The notes under the pieces: generated by a model
Database searches by the model: none
Told to the model about the DNA's origin: nothing
Seen by the model: the letters and a program-made list of their open reading frames with translations, nothing else
Position numbers and translations under genes: made by a program
Shown here: piece by piece, positions 40,474-50,944 of the stretch
Position numbering within the stretch: position 1 is the stretch's first letter
How the letters are laid out: the number at the start of each line of letters is the position of its first letter
From: Nematopogon swammerdamellus
Lineage: Eukaryota > Arthropoda > Insecta > Lepidoptera > Adelidae
Direction of reading: 5' to 3'
Assembly (NCBI GenBank): GCA_946902875.1
Contig: OX336345.1
Span: forward strand, 21,979,395-22,043,394
DNA: 64,000 nt

Positions 40474-40682
40474 TAGGTTAGGTTAGGTTGGGTTAGGTTA
40501 GGTTAGGTTAGGTTAGGTTAGGTTAGGTTAGGTTAGGTTAGGTTAGGTTAGGTTAGGTTAGGTTAGGTTAGGTTAGGTTAGGTTAGGTTAGGTTAGGTTA
40601 GGTTAGGTTAGGTTAGGTTAGGTTAGGTTAGGTTAGGTTAGGTTAGGTTAGGTTAGGTTAGGTTAGGTTAGGTTAGGTTAGG
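40474..40682 (+). repeat. Interstitial telomeric array (TTAGG)n, about 42 units
   Basis: Pure TTAGG repeats over about 209 bp with only one variant unit (TTGGG) near the left edge. TTAGG is the ancestral insect telomere repeat and is used by Lepidoptera. The array sits between unassigned sequence and a SINE-A remnant, far from any visible chromosome end. No TRAS/SART-type telomeric LINE is seen nearby. Confidence 0.97.
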
Positions 40683-40689
40683 CTAGATC

Positions 40690-40825
40690 TTCACCCATCC
40701 AGATTGGTATAACTGCACTGAACTAAGGTCGGTCGAAAAAAAAGGCTATAAAAATAGTTCGTGTTTCCCGTCCATTCCAATGTAGCCGGCAAAACCAAAG
40801 GGAAGCACTGACATGGCACCTCGCT
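40690..40825 (+). repeat. SINE-A fragment
   Basis: GGTATAACTGCACTGAAC, GTTCGTGTTTCCCGTCCATT, TGTAGCCGGCAAAACCAAAG, then GGAAGCACTGACATGGCACC. Middle segment only. Confidence 0.8.
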
Positions 40826-40926
40826 GACACTGACTAACTGACTAACAATGACTCTGGCACACACATACATGATAAATAGCATCAATTCGAAGTCAGTTTG
40901 TATGTTTGTTTGTGCATCATATCATA

Positions 40927-41216
40927 TCACACACGCTGAATCCCGACAATCGGGGTAAGCAGAGTAATCGCTGTTGTGCTGCAAGAACTCTGGTAAATTA
41001 CAGCACAACACCGACCACCACGTTTCGCAAATTATTCGAACAAGATTCAATCGATCAAGCAGCAAGTAAGGCACGAAGACCCATCTGCTGCATGACTCGG
41101 TGGAAGTACCATGCCAAGGTGAGAGGTGGCGACCCTGTCGCCCTTTAGCACGGCATCTTGTCCTTATCCCTTAGTCGCCTTTTACGACATGCACGGGGAG
41201 AGATGCACTGTGCACT
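40927..41216 (-). repeat. SINE-D copy
   Basis: CACACGCTGAATCCCGACAA, GCTGTTGTGCTGCAAGAACT and ATGCCAAGGTGAGAGGTGGC, then CTTAGTCGCCTTTTACGACA and TGCACGGGGAGAGATGCA. Confidence 0.9.
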
Positions 41217-41245
41217 GTTCGCGTAAACAATTTTTTATAATATTA

Positions 41246-41667
41246 GTGTATATCAGGGGGTTTTAACCTTTTTTATTAACTGGCGCACTTTTTCATCTAC
41301 GAAAATTTCACGGCACACCACACATTTTATGTTCATACAGAAAGCATATTAAAATTAGAAAACTAAAAACTATTGGCGAATTCTTACCTACGCAATGTAC
41401 GCTGTATATGTAATTTATCAGTGAAAACTCTCATTTATCCGAGGATGTCAAAATGTTTTAAATTAAATTACTTCCCTTCGAACTCGCATTTCATTTGTTG
41501 AGGTATCATAAACTATGCATATACTATCTAGGTATATAGCTAGACGAAAAATTATGCCAGCTCTTTTCCTTCGCTGTTTTCGTGCAAATTTTTAATGAGT
41601 CATTTGGAATTCGCGGCAAACCTGGATGTCACTCGCGGCTCACCGGTTGAAAACCCCTGGTGTAGAT
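41246..41667. mobile_element. hAT-like MITE, family 2
   Basis: Element 41254-41659 (406 bp), ends CAGGGGGTTTTAACC and (complement) CAGGGGTTTTCAACCGG. 8-bp flanks are GTGTATAT and GTGTAGAT (7/8). No transposase. Confidence 0.85.
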
Positions 41668-42110
41668 ATATAATAATTTTCCGATGGTAAACCTTTTACG
41701 TGTGGCCCACAAATGGGCATATTAGTAATTTCGCCTTTCTGCACACCATTTGAGGCAATGGTGTGCTCGAAGAGTTAATATCGCTTCTACGTTTAGAGTA
41801 ATTTGCCTGTAAACTTGTAAATCACGCAAAGACTCGACGAGCTCACACATACATACCCCGAGGCTAGCTTGGTCGACCAACATACCAGTAACACTTACAA
41901 TCGTCTTCGGAGAAAAAATAACTTTGCAGACTCTTCGGGTCTACTATTTTCAGGTGTAGGTACGCGTTGAGAGAGTGCCGTGGGTGTTTCAGGTGGTCAA
42001 AAAATTTTATTTTCTACGTCAAAATTAAATGCACTACCGAGAGTTAGGGTGTATTGTCATTAACACTGTAGTAAACAGTAGTAGACAAAGTATAAATTAC
42101 CAATTTAAAA
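41668..42110. other. Unassigned sequence
   Basis: No gene or recognised repeat. Confidence 0.5.
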
Positions 42111-42606
42111 AACCCCCCATCAATAATAAAAAGTCAAAAATAATTTCTGTTTACTTATGTAATTAAAGGAGGCGGGGACCGCTAAGTAATTTACCACGCA
42201 GCTCTGAGTTTTTATATTTTATTTACTTAGCGGTCATACTTTTGAACGGTTGGGCGTTTTTTTTTTAAATTTTTAATTGAACTTTTATTTCAAGCTGTTT
42301 TTAAAAAAACCCCATGCATATCCGTCCACTTTTTAAGACAATTAATCTTTTTTAAACGGTTTTATTTAGCTTGACTCCGTATATTTGTGGCTTTGTTTGT
42401 ATCTTTGTTTCAAATCTTGCGACAACTTTTTTATTACTTAATTCCTTGATTATCGACATAGCTAAGAACCATCCCGATTAAACCAGCTCATTAAAAAAAC
42501 GCATCCAAATCTGTCCATCCGTTTGGGAGCTACGATGCCACAGACAGACACACCCATAAACACACACACGTTAAACTTATTGTTGTAAGTTTTGCGTCAG
42601 GGGTTA
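42111..42606 (-). repeat. Element A copy
   Basis: Contains AGGAGGCGGGGACCGCTAAG and the inverse TTTACTTAGCGGTC, then AAACGGTTTTATTTAGCTTG, GAACCATCCCGATTAAACC and CCATCCGTTTGGGAGCTACG, ending GCGTCAGGGGTTAAAAA. Unlike the copy at 52103, the AAACGGTTTTATTT module is inserted in its middle. Confidence 0.8.
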
Positions 42607-43164
42607 AAAATTGAAAAAAAAAATCATTCTTCACATTAAATACGTGCAGAAAAAAAAATTTGTGATTCCGACTTCCTCTCCAGTCCGGACCGATCTCTTA
42701 CAACTTGGGGACACAGAAAACATCGCACTCTGATATATGGCGGCGGCTGCCTTCTGCTAGCCGCATGTAAACGACCTCAACTTCCCAATGCTCGCGTATC
42801 TTTCGCGACATGATTTATTTTTGTTATCCACTGGGCGTGCATTAAACGTACGTTCCTGAATGATCTTCGAAAACAATGTGTGAAAGAGAGGTTTTCGCAG
42901 TGCTTCTCAAAGTTTTGCCGTATGTGGAATGAGGATCAGTAAAGTAACAGCAAATTCAATATAAGTTATATCCACTTTGTTCCTTATGGCATAAGAATGT
43001 CATATCTTTTTGAATTATCCAAATCGGACCATTAGTTACGGAGATATTATCAATAAACATAAGCCGTTTCTGCCGCTAAAACTCAGTGCGCCGCGGCTAC
43101 GCGTGACGTCACTGTAATCAAGACCCGCGCGCTCGCGCTAGCCAGCCAACGCACACTCATTCGT
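42607..43164. other. Unassigned sequence
   Basis: Unique-looking, moderate GC, no convincing exon. Ends in a GC-rich patch (GCGCGCTCGCGCTAGCCAGC). Confidence 0.45.
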
Positions 43165-43335
43165 CGAGGGCTATATCTCTTGAACCATAGTAGGTAGCCC
43201 GTTGAAATTTTCACAGAATATGTGTTATTATGGCCGATATAACAATAAATAATAAAAATAAGAAAAAGTAAAATATTCACGGGGTTTCCCATAGAAGAAA
43301 CCAAGCGAGTTCGACTCGCACTTGGCCGGTTTAAA
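43165..43335 (-). repeat. Element R copy
   Basis: GGCTATATCTCTTGAACCAT, CCCGTTGAAATTTTCACAGA, GAGTTCGACTCGCACTTGGC, CGGTTT. The head is at the right. Confidence 0.8.
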
Positions 43336-43402
43336 TAGTATAAATATTGCATTGTGCCGAAATGTACAAATACGTCTATCAAAACGCCAGAGAAACTGAT
43401 GT

Positions 43403-43540
43403 ACCGTGTGGGGCCGGTACTTTAAAAGAATAGCCCCACTGCATCTCTCCCCGTGTATGTCGTAAAAGGCGACTAAGGGATATGACTCCCTTCTTATATT
43501 ACTATGTCAAGGTGGTAGGGTTAACCCGCCCGGGTTGGTA
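43403..43540 (+). repeat. H2 head plus start of SINE-A body, truncated
   Basis: ACCGTGTGGGGCCGGTACTT, GTATGTCGTAAAAGGCGACT, then GGTAGGGTTAACCCGCCCGG and GTTGGTAC. It breaks off exactly at GGTAC, where the 130-bp satellite monomer begins. Confidence 0.88.
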
Positions 43541-43665
43541 CTCATTTGGTGGGTTTGGACAAGTGTCCCATACTTCCACCAATACACTTGGTGACGAGGG
43601 TCTGATGATGGAGACAGGAGGTGGACGGTGGAACTCTTCAACCGTTACTAGTAACCCTCTCGAGT
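43541..43665 (+). repeat. Single monomer of the 130-bp satellite
   Basis: TCATTTGGTGGGTTTGGACA ... ACACTTGGTGACGAGGGTCT ... TAACCCTCTCGAGTTT, closely matching the array at 24723-25104 but rotated. Confidence 0.9.
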
Positions 43666-43969
43666 TTAATCATATAATTTTTCATTCGCATTGTTCTCCC
43701 TGACTTCTCACAAGCAACCGGTGACAAAAAGAAAGCATCATCTTTATCGGAGCAAGAACATTAAAAGGACATTCCTTTCAAGAAAGGGTCGACCCTGGAT
43801 ACCACCGAAAACCGTAAGCAGGAAATACTGACGGGATCACGCCCATGGAACTTAGGTCAGAAATCCACACATACATACAACAGTCCACTTCAGCTTTTCA
43901 AATCACCAATATATATATTACATATTATGTACATTGTAACATGTACAAATCTTATTTTTTATATTTCAG

Positions 43970-44065
43970 TGTCTGCGGACCCCTGGGAATGGTCCGTCCG
44001 AATGGTGGGGTCTCGGGACCCCCAGAGGATCCCCGGACCCCACTTTGAGTGACACTGGTTTAGAG
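43970..44065. repeat. DNA-transposon end fragment
   Basis: GTCTGCGGACCCCTGGGAAT ... ATCCCCGGACCCCACTTTGA, then GTGACACTGG. It has the look of a hAT subterminal region, but only one end is recognisable. Confidence 0.4.
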
Positions 44066-44325
44066 CATTTGAGTGGAGAAGTCATAAAATATTGGCTGCG
44101 CAGGTGAATTTTCTTGCTGGATAAGTCGGCATCATTTTTAAAATCTGATTACCTAAGTATGTCAGTTTGTAGAGCGCTAAACATTACATACTTAGCTTCC
44201 ATAAGTCATTTGCGTGATTGTGACCATATATTATTCATCACCCGCATTCGATCTATGTCAATGAGCGTCGTTAGACAACTTATATGGGTGTCTAAACGTC
44301 AAATGTAGCGCTGTCTATAAAAAAA

Positions 44326-45014
44326 ATTGGTTGTCTGTAAAGTCGGTTTACGGACGATAGTTATACGTGATAACGTCATAAAGAAACACAGCTATAAGAA
44401 TTACGGTATTTCTTCGTACGGCACCCCTATCACTGATTACCGTACGATACGGCAATTACCGTACGTTTAGCAACACTGCCGCTTGGGCCGAGGACGTTTC
44501 CATGGTAACTTTGAATATCAACGTGAATATCAACGTATTGGTAATCTGTGATCAACGTGACGCAACGTGACCTGTGATCAACGTGACGCAACGTGAGGTG
44601 ATATTCGTGCGTGCAGCCCGTGTTTCATCAATTTATAAGACGTTATCACGTCAAAAAAATTGGTTGTCTGTAAAGTCCGGTTTACGGGCGATAGTTTTAC
44701 GTGATAACGTCATAAAGAAACACAGCTATAAGAATTACCGTATTTTTTCGTACGGCACCCCTATCGCTGCCGTACGCCGTACATTTGTCGATTTCTAGCC
44801 TCGATTACCGTACGATACGGCAATTACCGTACGTTTGCCAACACTGCCGCTTGGGCCGATTGTGCCTCTCTATCGCTTGTTACGCGCTCTCGCTTGCACG
44901 CACAGGCTCAGATGGAACGTGACACGGCTCAGATGGAACGTGACACAACGTGACACTTTTTCGTGTGTGCAGCCGGTGTTTATCAATTTATTAGACGTTA
45001 TCACGTCAAAAAAA
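44326..45014 (+). repeat. Element E, two copies in direct tandem (333-bp period)
   Basis: Each begins ATTGGTTGTCTGTAAAGTC (44326 and 44659) and ends TTATAAGACGTTATCACGTC / TTATTAGACGTTATCACGTC followed by AAAAAAAT. The first has a duplicated ATCAACGTGACGCAACGTGA segment; the second a duplicated CTCAGATGGAACGTGACAC. Confidence 0.88.
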
Positions 45015-45019
45015 TGTCT

Positions 45020-45240
45020 CAAATATTTACATAGCCGCTTCAACCGACCTTTCAGTGCGGTGGTACTAACACGGGCGGGTTAAACCCTACCACCTAGTAA
45101 GGTAAGAAGCGAGGGGAACTACCTCGATTGTCAGCCTCCAACGATCGAGCGGTCACCCATCTAAGTACTGACCGCGCCCAGGTGTGCTTATGATCATGAC
45201 CAATAGTCGACCGACCGTACCACTCACTGAGCTACCGAGA
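45020..45240 (-). repeat. SINE-A, tail-less copy with tRNA/5S-type head
   Basis: Starts in the body (TATTTACATAGCCGCTTCAA) and runs to the head end GAGCTACCGAGAC. It carries the 5S-like complement GGTCACCCATCTAAGTACTG. The 3' tail is lost at the boundary with element E. Confidence 0.85.
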
Positions 45241-45544
45241 CAATCTTATCATTCCAAATTCTCGTATTCCCTAGAATAATAATAAAACACGAATTGTATA
45301 CAGATACCTCAGAGGTTTGCCAGACGCTCAATTACTGTAAGAGCATAAGTTCTGCGGACTGGAGAAAATTGACATCACTTCGTTATTCTACACTTGGAGG
45401 GACGGGGCAACCCCTAGGCCAGGGGTCAGCAAACCGCGGATCGCGAGTCGCATGCGGCTCCCTGAGTACACGAGTGCGACGACGCAGCGGCGGCTCTTTG
45501 TGTACATCATTGCGGCTCTTCCTTATCCTTCCTCCCTATCCTTT

Positions 45545-45770
45545 CCTTACCTATAATAAATCCAACGTCTGCTTTCTGTCTGAGTGTCTGAGTGTATGTC
45601 TGTCTGTCCGCTTATAACTCGAGAACCACTGATCCGATTTTAATAAAAAAAAATCTACGGATAGCTCGATTCTTCCCATCAACTATAGGCTACTTACTAT
45701 CACGCTAAATGGCTTATGAGGTTAGCAGAGAAGTCAAATATGAAAGCGGGCGGAGCCGCGGGCACAGCTA
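45545..45770 (-). repeat. SINE-B, copy 1 of a duplicated pair
   Basis: CCTTACCTATAATAAATCCA to GGAGCCGCGGGCACAGCTA. The following CGACTGAGGATCTTTGCG stretch is duplicated with it. Confidence 0.92.
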
Positions 45771-45849
45771 GTTAAGTATACGACTGAGGATCTTTGCGTA
45801 CACGAATGAGGCTCCTTGCGTACACGACTGAGGCTCTTTTTTTCAAGAT

Positions 45850-46075
45850 CCTTACCTATAATAAAATCCAACGACTGCTTTCTGTCTGAGTGTCTGAGTG
45901 TATGTCTGTCTGTCCGCTTATAACTCGAGAACCACTGAAAAGATTTTAATAAAAAAAATCTACGGATAGCTTGATTCTTCCCATCAACTATAGGCTACTT
46001 ACTATCACGCTAAATGGCTTATGAGGTTAGCAGAGAAGTCAAATATGAGAGCGGGCGGAGCCGCGGGCACAGCTA
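45850..46075 (-). repeat. SINE-B, copy 2 of a duplicated pair
   Basis: Lies 305 bp from copy 1 and is almost identical, including shared flanking GTTAAGTATACGACTGAGGA. The pair therefore arose by segmental tandem duplication, not independent insertion. Confidence 0.92.
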
Positions 46076-46147
46076 GTTAAGTATACGACTGAGGATCTTT
46101 GCGTACACGAATGAGGCTCCTTGCGTACACGACTGAGGCTCTTTTTT

Positions 46148-47165
46148 TCAAGACTGAGGATTTTTGCGTACGGCTCTTTGCCTACATGACTGAGGATCTT
46201 TGCAAAAAACGACTGAGAAACTTTGCAAAAAACGACTGAGGAATTTTGCGTTCAAGACTGAGGATTTTTGCGTATACAACTAAGGCTCTTTGCGAACACG
46301 ACTGAGAATCTTTGCGTACACGACTGAGGCTATTTGCGTACACGACTGAGGCTCTTTGCGTACACGACTGAGAATCTTTGCGTACACGACTGAGGCTCTT
46401 TGCGTACACGACTGAGACTATTTGCGTACACGACTGAGGCTCTTTGCGTACACGACTGAGGCTCTTTGCGTACACGACTGAGGCTATTTGCGTACACGAC
46501 TGAGAATCTTTGCGTACACAACTGAGGCTCTTTGCGTACACAAATGAGGCTATTTGCGTACGCGACTGAAGCTCTTTGCGTACACGACTGAGAATCTTTG
46601 CGTACACGACTGAAGCTCTTTGCGTACACGACTAAGGCTATTTGCGTACACGACTGAGGCTCTTTGCGTACACGACTGAGAATCTTTGCGTACACGACTG
46701 AGGATATTTGCGTACACGACTGAGAATCTTTGCGTACACGACTGAGAATCTTTCCGTGCACGACTGAGGCTCTTTGCGTACACGACTGAGGCTATTTGCG
46801 TACACGACGGAGAATCTTTGCGTACACGAATGAGGCTCTTTGCGAGGCTCTTTGCGAGGCTCTTTGCCTACATGACTGAAGATCTTTACAAAACACGACT
46901 GAGGAACTTTGTGTAAACACGATTGAGGCTATTTTTGTTCAAGACTAAGGATCTTTGCGTACACAACTGAGGATCTTTGTGTACACGACTGAGTATCTTT
47001 GCCTACATGACTGAGGATCTTTGAAAAACACGACTGAGAAACTTTGAGTACACGATTGAGGCTCTTTTCGTTCAAGACTAAGGATCTTTGCATACACAAC
47101 TGAGGATCTGTGTGTACACGACTGAGGCTTTTTTCAAGACCGAGGATCTTGCGAGGAACTTGCAA
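46148..47165. repeat. Minisatellite, 22-bp unit, about 46 copies
   Basis: Units GAGGCTCTTTGCGTACACGA plus CT, with GAATCTTTGCG, GGCTATTTGCG and AAAAACGACTG variants. A few units also flank the SINE-B pair (45780-45845, 46085-46150). The 22-bp unit is stop-free on the - strand, giving false 80-143-codon frames with a 22-residue period. It resembles the hAT subterminal GCGGCTCTTTGTGTACAT at 45500. Confidence 0.93.
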
Positions 47166-47489
47166 AAACAATTTGGCTCAAACATCAGGGCATTCATCTA
47201 ACACGCAGCAAGTCGCCGCTGCGCACACATAGCAACAGCAAGAATGTTTATTAATTTATTAGAATAATAAATACCCCTTTTTCTTTCTCTTTAATACACG
47301 TATTAACGGGCTAGACAGCATAGCGACAGTCCGCTGATCTCATAAGTCTCACTGAGTATGTTTTCGTGAGGAAAGTTATAATTTGGTGTGTCAACTGCAC
47401 CATTATTGGTCCCTCGGCAGATCGAGCCATGCTGGTTTCCATAAAAATAAATACTAAACAATGAAGAAAATTATTTGCGTCTCTTTGTA
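47166..47489. other. Unassigned sequence
   Basis: AT-rich, with GCAGATCGAGCCATGCTGG and TTTCCATAAAAATAAA near 47420-47455, resembling a LINE 3' end. No gene. Confidence 0.45.
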
Positions 47490-48138
47490 TTTTTTTATGT
47501 AATCCGGTATGGACGGCTGAATCTGAGCGGCCAAAGCACATTTCACCGGGTGAACTAGGTGCCATGTCAGTGCTTCCCTTCATTTCGCGCCGGCTACACT
47601 GAACTGGACGGAAAACACGAACTATTTACATAGCCGTTTCGACCGACGTTTCGCTCAGTGCGGTGGTACCAACCCGGCCGGGATAAACCCTACCACCTAG
47701 TAAGGTAAGAAGGGAAGGGAGCTACAGTTTAACGTGGTATCCGAAACACGGTCAGCCTCCAACAGTCGGGCGGTCATCCATCCAATAACTGACCGCACCA
47801 TTAAGCTGCCGAGGCTGACGATCCCTTAGTCGACTTTTACGACATGCGACGGGGAGAGATGCAGTGGGACTATTATTTTTAAGTACCGACCCCACACGGT
47901 ACAAAACATGCACATGTTCCGACCAGCCAATATCACCTCCGAGAAGGTAGGTGCCATACCGGAGACTTCCCTGGATTGCTGGCTATACTGGACTAGAGGA
48001 GAACACAACCGAGGATGCGGCCCTCTTACATCCAGTACGGTGGTAACAACCCAGTCGGCTTCAATTTCAAAGCCTACCACCTAGTAAGGGGCAAGAGAAG
48101 GGACCTACAGTTTTACACCGGTTTCGAACGGTGAAGGA
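47490..48138 (-). repeat. SINE-C copy split by SINE-A and an H2 head
   Basis: SINE-C begins TATGTAATCCGGTATGGACG (47495) and breaks at CCAAAGCACAT (47541). A tail-truncated SINE-A with tRNA/5S head follows (47542-47818), then an H2 head (47821-47902, CACACGGTAC). SINE-C then resumes at GCACATGTTCCGACCAGCC and continues to ACCTAGTAAGGGGCAAG. The repeated GCACAT at the two breakpoints fits an insertion duplication. Confidence 0.85.
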
Positions 48139-48171
48139 GCAGGTAGGTATAGGTATGCACATAAATTTGAG

Positions 48172-49047
48172 ATGAGATGGATGAGAAGAGGCGAAGACTT
48201 GTGTCTGAGCTCGAACACACTCGGCTCTATTTCCGAATGGGGCCGTAGTAATTTGGTCGAGTTCAACGCTTCCAAGACACAAGTTTGCGCGTTCAGTGCG
48301 AAGAAAGCGGCGTTCACACCGGCTCCTTCATTCCAAGGCACGTCGCTTAAATTAAGCGAACACCTCGGGGTCCTCGGAGTCGAACTGTCGCACGACCTGA
48401 ACTTTCTTCGCCATGTCGAGGGGAAGGCCAAGCTGGCTTCTAAAAAGCTGGGCGTACTCAATAAGGTGCGACGGTACTTCACGCCGGACCAAAAGCTGCT
48501 TGTGTATAAATCGCAGATCAGGTCCTGCTTGGAGTACTGCTCGCACCTGTGGGATGGCTCTGCCAAATACCAGCTTGCGCCTCTGGACTCAATCCAGCGT
48601 CGAGCCGTGCGACTAGTGGGTGACCCCGAAGTGTCCTGCGATCTAGAACCACTGCAACACCGTAGGGATGTCGGCTCCCTAAGTGTGTTCTATCGCTTAT
48701 TCCATGGGGAGTGCTCGGAGGAGCTCTTTAATGCGATCCCGCCGTCGCCTTTCCACCTTCGCACCACGCGCACTGGACAGGGATTGCATCCCTACACGCT
48801 GTAATTACCGCGGATGCGTAACAATCGATTCTGCAGATCTTTCCTCTACAGAACCGGTAAACTCTGGAACGCTCTCCCTGTCCATATATTTCCCCCCAAG
48901 TACAGGCTCGGGTCCTTCAAGAGGGGCGTGAATGGGCACCTGACAGGCCGGCATGGCATTCGCAACCCCCGCATAAGGCCGAATGTCCATGGGCGTCGTT
49001 AGACACCTTATGGGTGGCTCGGCGCCATATGTCGCGCTGTCAATAAA
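48172..49047 (+). pseudogene. CR1/L2-group LINE, 3' third, inactivated
   Basis: Same family as 17411-20960. Homology begins near 48175 (DEKRRRLVSELE in one frame), shifts frame near 48230, and continues SISEWGRSNLVEFNASKTQV ... SLSVFYRLFHGECSEELFNA ... HPYTL. An in-frame TAA lies at 48802-48804. Then LPRMRNNRFCRSFLYRTGKL ... NVHGRR runs to the normal stop near 49000. It ends CGCTGTCAATAAAAAAAAA. Endonuclease and catalytic RT motifs are missing. Confidence 0.92.
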
Positions 49048-49180
49048 AAAAAAAACCACAGTTGCACTCCGGGAGTGCCGGCAGAAGTGAAAACAACACC
49101 ATAACATTGCTTAAAAAAAACAATTTATGGAAAAAAAAAAATTAAAAAAAATTATGGAAAAAAAATTTTAAAAAAAAGTT

Positions 49181-49458
49181 GAATTTAGTAGGACGGACAG
49201 ACATGCATTTGTTACGGAAACCTACATTCATTTTGCAGAACTTAGTGGAATGGACAGACATAAACGTGTTACGGAACCCTACTTTTATTATAAAATAACC
49301 GTCGGAGGACCTTGGTTGAAAATTGTAAAATTTAGTAGAACGGACAGACATGCATTTGTTACGGAACCCTACATTCATTTTGAAATAAATGTTAAATTTA
49401 GTAGAACGGACAGACATGCATTTGTTACGGAACCCTACATTCATTTTGCAGAACTTTG
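49181..49458 (+). repeat. Tandem repeat, four units, GGACAGACATGCATTTGTTA type
   Basis: Units of about 60-100 bp built around TAGTAGAACGGACAGACATG and TACGGAACCCTACATTCATT. The second unit is longer and diverged. Confidence 0.85.
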
Positions 49459-49474
49459 AGATGTCATGTATTGA

Positions 49475-49583
49475 GCGTTGTCATAGCAACGATATATTGT
49501 TATCTGACGCGGTTGTCATAGCAACTATAGATTGTTGTCTGACGCGGTTGTCATAGCAACTATTAGATTGTTATCTGACGCGC
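49475..49583 (+). repeat. Tandem repeat, about 42-bp unit, three copies
   Basis: Units GTTGTCATAGCAACTATAGA plus TTGTTATCTGACGCG. Non-coding. Confidence 0.85.
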
Positions 49584-49654
49584 TGAAGCGAACATAGATT
49601 TTTTTCCCCATATAAAAAGTGCCAAGCGCCGCTAAAGAAGTTTTCACTTCAAAA

Positions 49655-49765
49655 AAAAAATTTCGTCAGAAAAAACTCATTGGTACACGCCGACCACATT
49701 CGAACCCCGAACCTCTCGCATGAGAAGCCGATGCCCAAACCACTCGGCCACTCGCCGCTTGAGAT
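49655..49765 (-). repeat. tRNA-derived SINE head
   Basis: On the - strand AGTGGCCGAGTGG (A-box) and GAGGTTCGGGGTTCGAAT (B-box) are spaced as in a tRNA, followed by a non-tRNA tail (GTGGTCGGCGTGTACC). It does not close as an acceptor stem, so it is a tRNA-derived repeat rather than a tRNA gene. Confidence 0.6.
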
Positions 49766-50008
49766 AACATAGAATTTGACCCTTCTGGCGAAAAGGTTTG
49801 TGATCCCTGGCCTAGGCGAAAATACGCAAGTACCGACGTGGGCCTTGCCTGGAAATGTGTCCCGCCTACACACTACACTTCACCTTAATAAATATTTATG
49901 TATATAGCGAGTATCTTGTTAGGATAACGAGGATATCCCTGACATTCTATTTACTCAACCCCTCCGCGCCGTCAACCTTCAATATAAATCTCTTCTCTAC
50001 TATTATTA

Positions 50009-50420
50009 TACACGGTGTTGCAGTTGCCCCCGTAATATTTTTAACTGACATAAGGGGGTTATTCTATATGTGAAACTAAACAACTTCTGTGGCGAAAAAA
50101 AAATTTTTGAAACAAAAGAAATATTATTTTTTCCATACAACTTTTCGCTGCTTCGGTTCTATGGACCACGTTAACCTTCCCAATGGAGGAGTTGTTTATT
50201 TTAATTTAGTTTTACTTTGATTTTAATCTGTTGTTTTTTCCATTTTTAATTCATGTTTTTAATAAATAAATTACTTTTAAATACCTACCTATTCTCAAAA
50301 TTTATGGAGAAAAAAATTTTTTTTTCTTCAAATTAAAAAGTCGTAGAACAAAAGTTGTTCTATTTCACGTACAGAATCACCCCCTTTCGGGTTTTACGGT
50401 TGGGGTTGCAACACCGTGTA
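50009..50420. mobile_element. TA-flanked MITE with CACGGTGTTGCA ends
   Basis: Body 50011-50418 (408 bp), TA on each side. Ends are CACGGTGTTGCAGTTGC and (complement) CACGGTGTTGCAACCCC. Further inverted blocks lie inside (AGGGGGTTATTCTATATGTG versus its inverse near 50365). TA duplication suggests Tc1/mariner-type mobilisation. No transposase. Confidence 0.8.
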
Positions 50421-50944
50421 TAACGTAATTAAATTATGTCTATCTGTCTGTGACGGGTAAACTCGAAATCTGTTAAACTCATTCACATGCAGTTTTCAGG
50501 ATGGTCACAGGTCATGTATAATCACGATATTTATCCAAGGGGCTAAAGATTTTTTTACAATTATGACCTTATTTGAATGAATTTTTATTAATTAAATGTT
50601 AATGAATTTTTATTCTGGCAATTAATTTAATGCGTTTTTTATTAATGTTATTTAATTGTGTCATCATAGTTGTGTTATCTACTGAATGTGTACCTGGTTT
50701 AGTTGATTGACGATGGCCTATCTCTTGCTTGGACCACAACATAGAACCACAGAACTATCAACATTTAAGTAGGTACCTTATTGTATTGTATGTTGACGAA
50801 CCTAAGTGTAACTTGTTTGCTAAAGAGAATAAATTAATTGAATTGAAGCAAGCTATAGCAATCTATTATGATTTTCTATTCATATTTTTTTATTCAGGTA
50901 CCTATATTTTGACTACATAACTTTATTTAGGAGAAATTAGATGA
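50421..50944. other. AT-rich unassigned sequence
   Basis: No gene or recognised repeat. The 63-codon frame at 50729 has no protein signature. Confidence 0.5.

Larger units (their letters stand above)
45412..49817. mobile_element. Probable hAT relic enlarged by internal repeats
   Basis: Termini CAGGGGTCAGCAAACC (from 45420) and, inverted, CAGGGATCACAAACC (to 49809). Adjacent 8-mers CCCTAGGC (45412-45419) and GCCTAGGC (49810-49817) match 7/8, as for hAT insertions. The left subterminal sequence CGAGTCGCATGCGGCTC is also hAT-like. Inside lie two SINE-B copies, a 22-bp satellite, nested SINE-C/A, a LINE fragment and short tandem repeats. No hAT transposase remnant is visible. The pairing of the two ends across 4.4 kb is inference. 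Confidence 0.55.

Noticed and set aside
46182..46783. Overlapping 77-143-codon - strand ORFs with repeated SRVRKEPQSCTQ
   Set aside because: Produced by the 22-bp minisatellite, whose unit is stop-free in all three - strand frames.
49681..49760. tRNA gene on the - strand
   Set aside because: A and B boxes are present but no complementary acceptor stem is visible and the sequence continues as a repeat.
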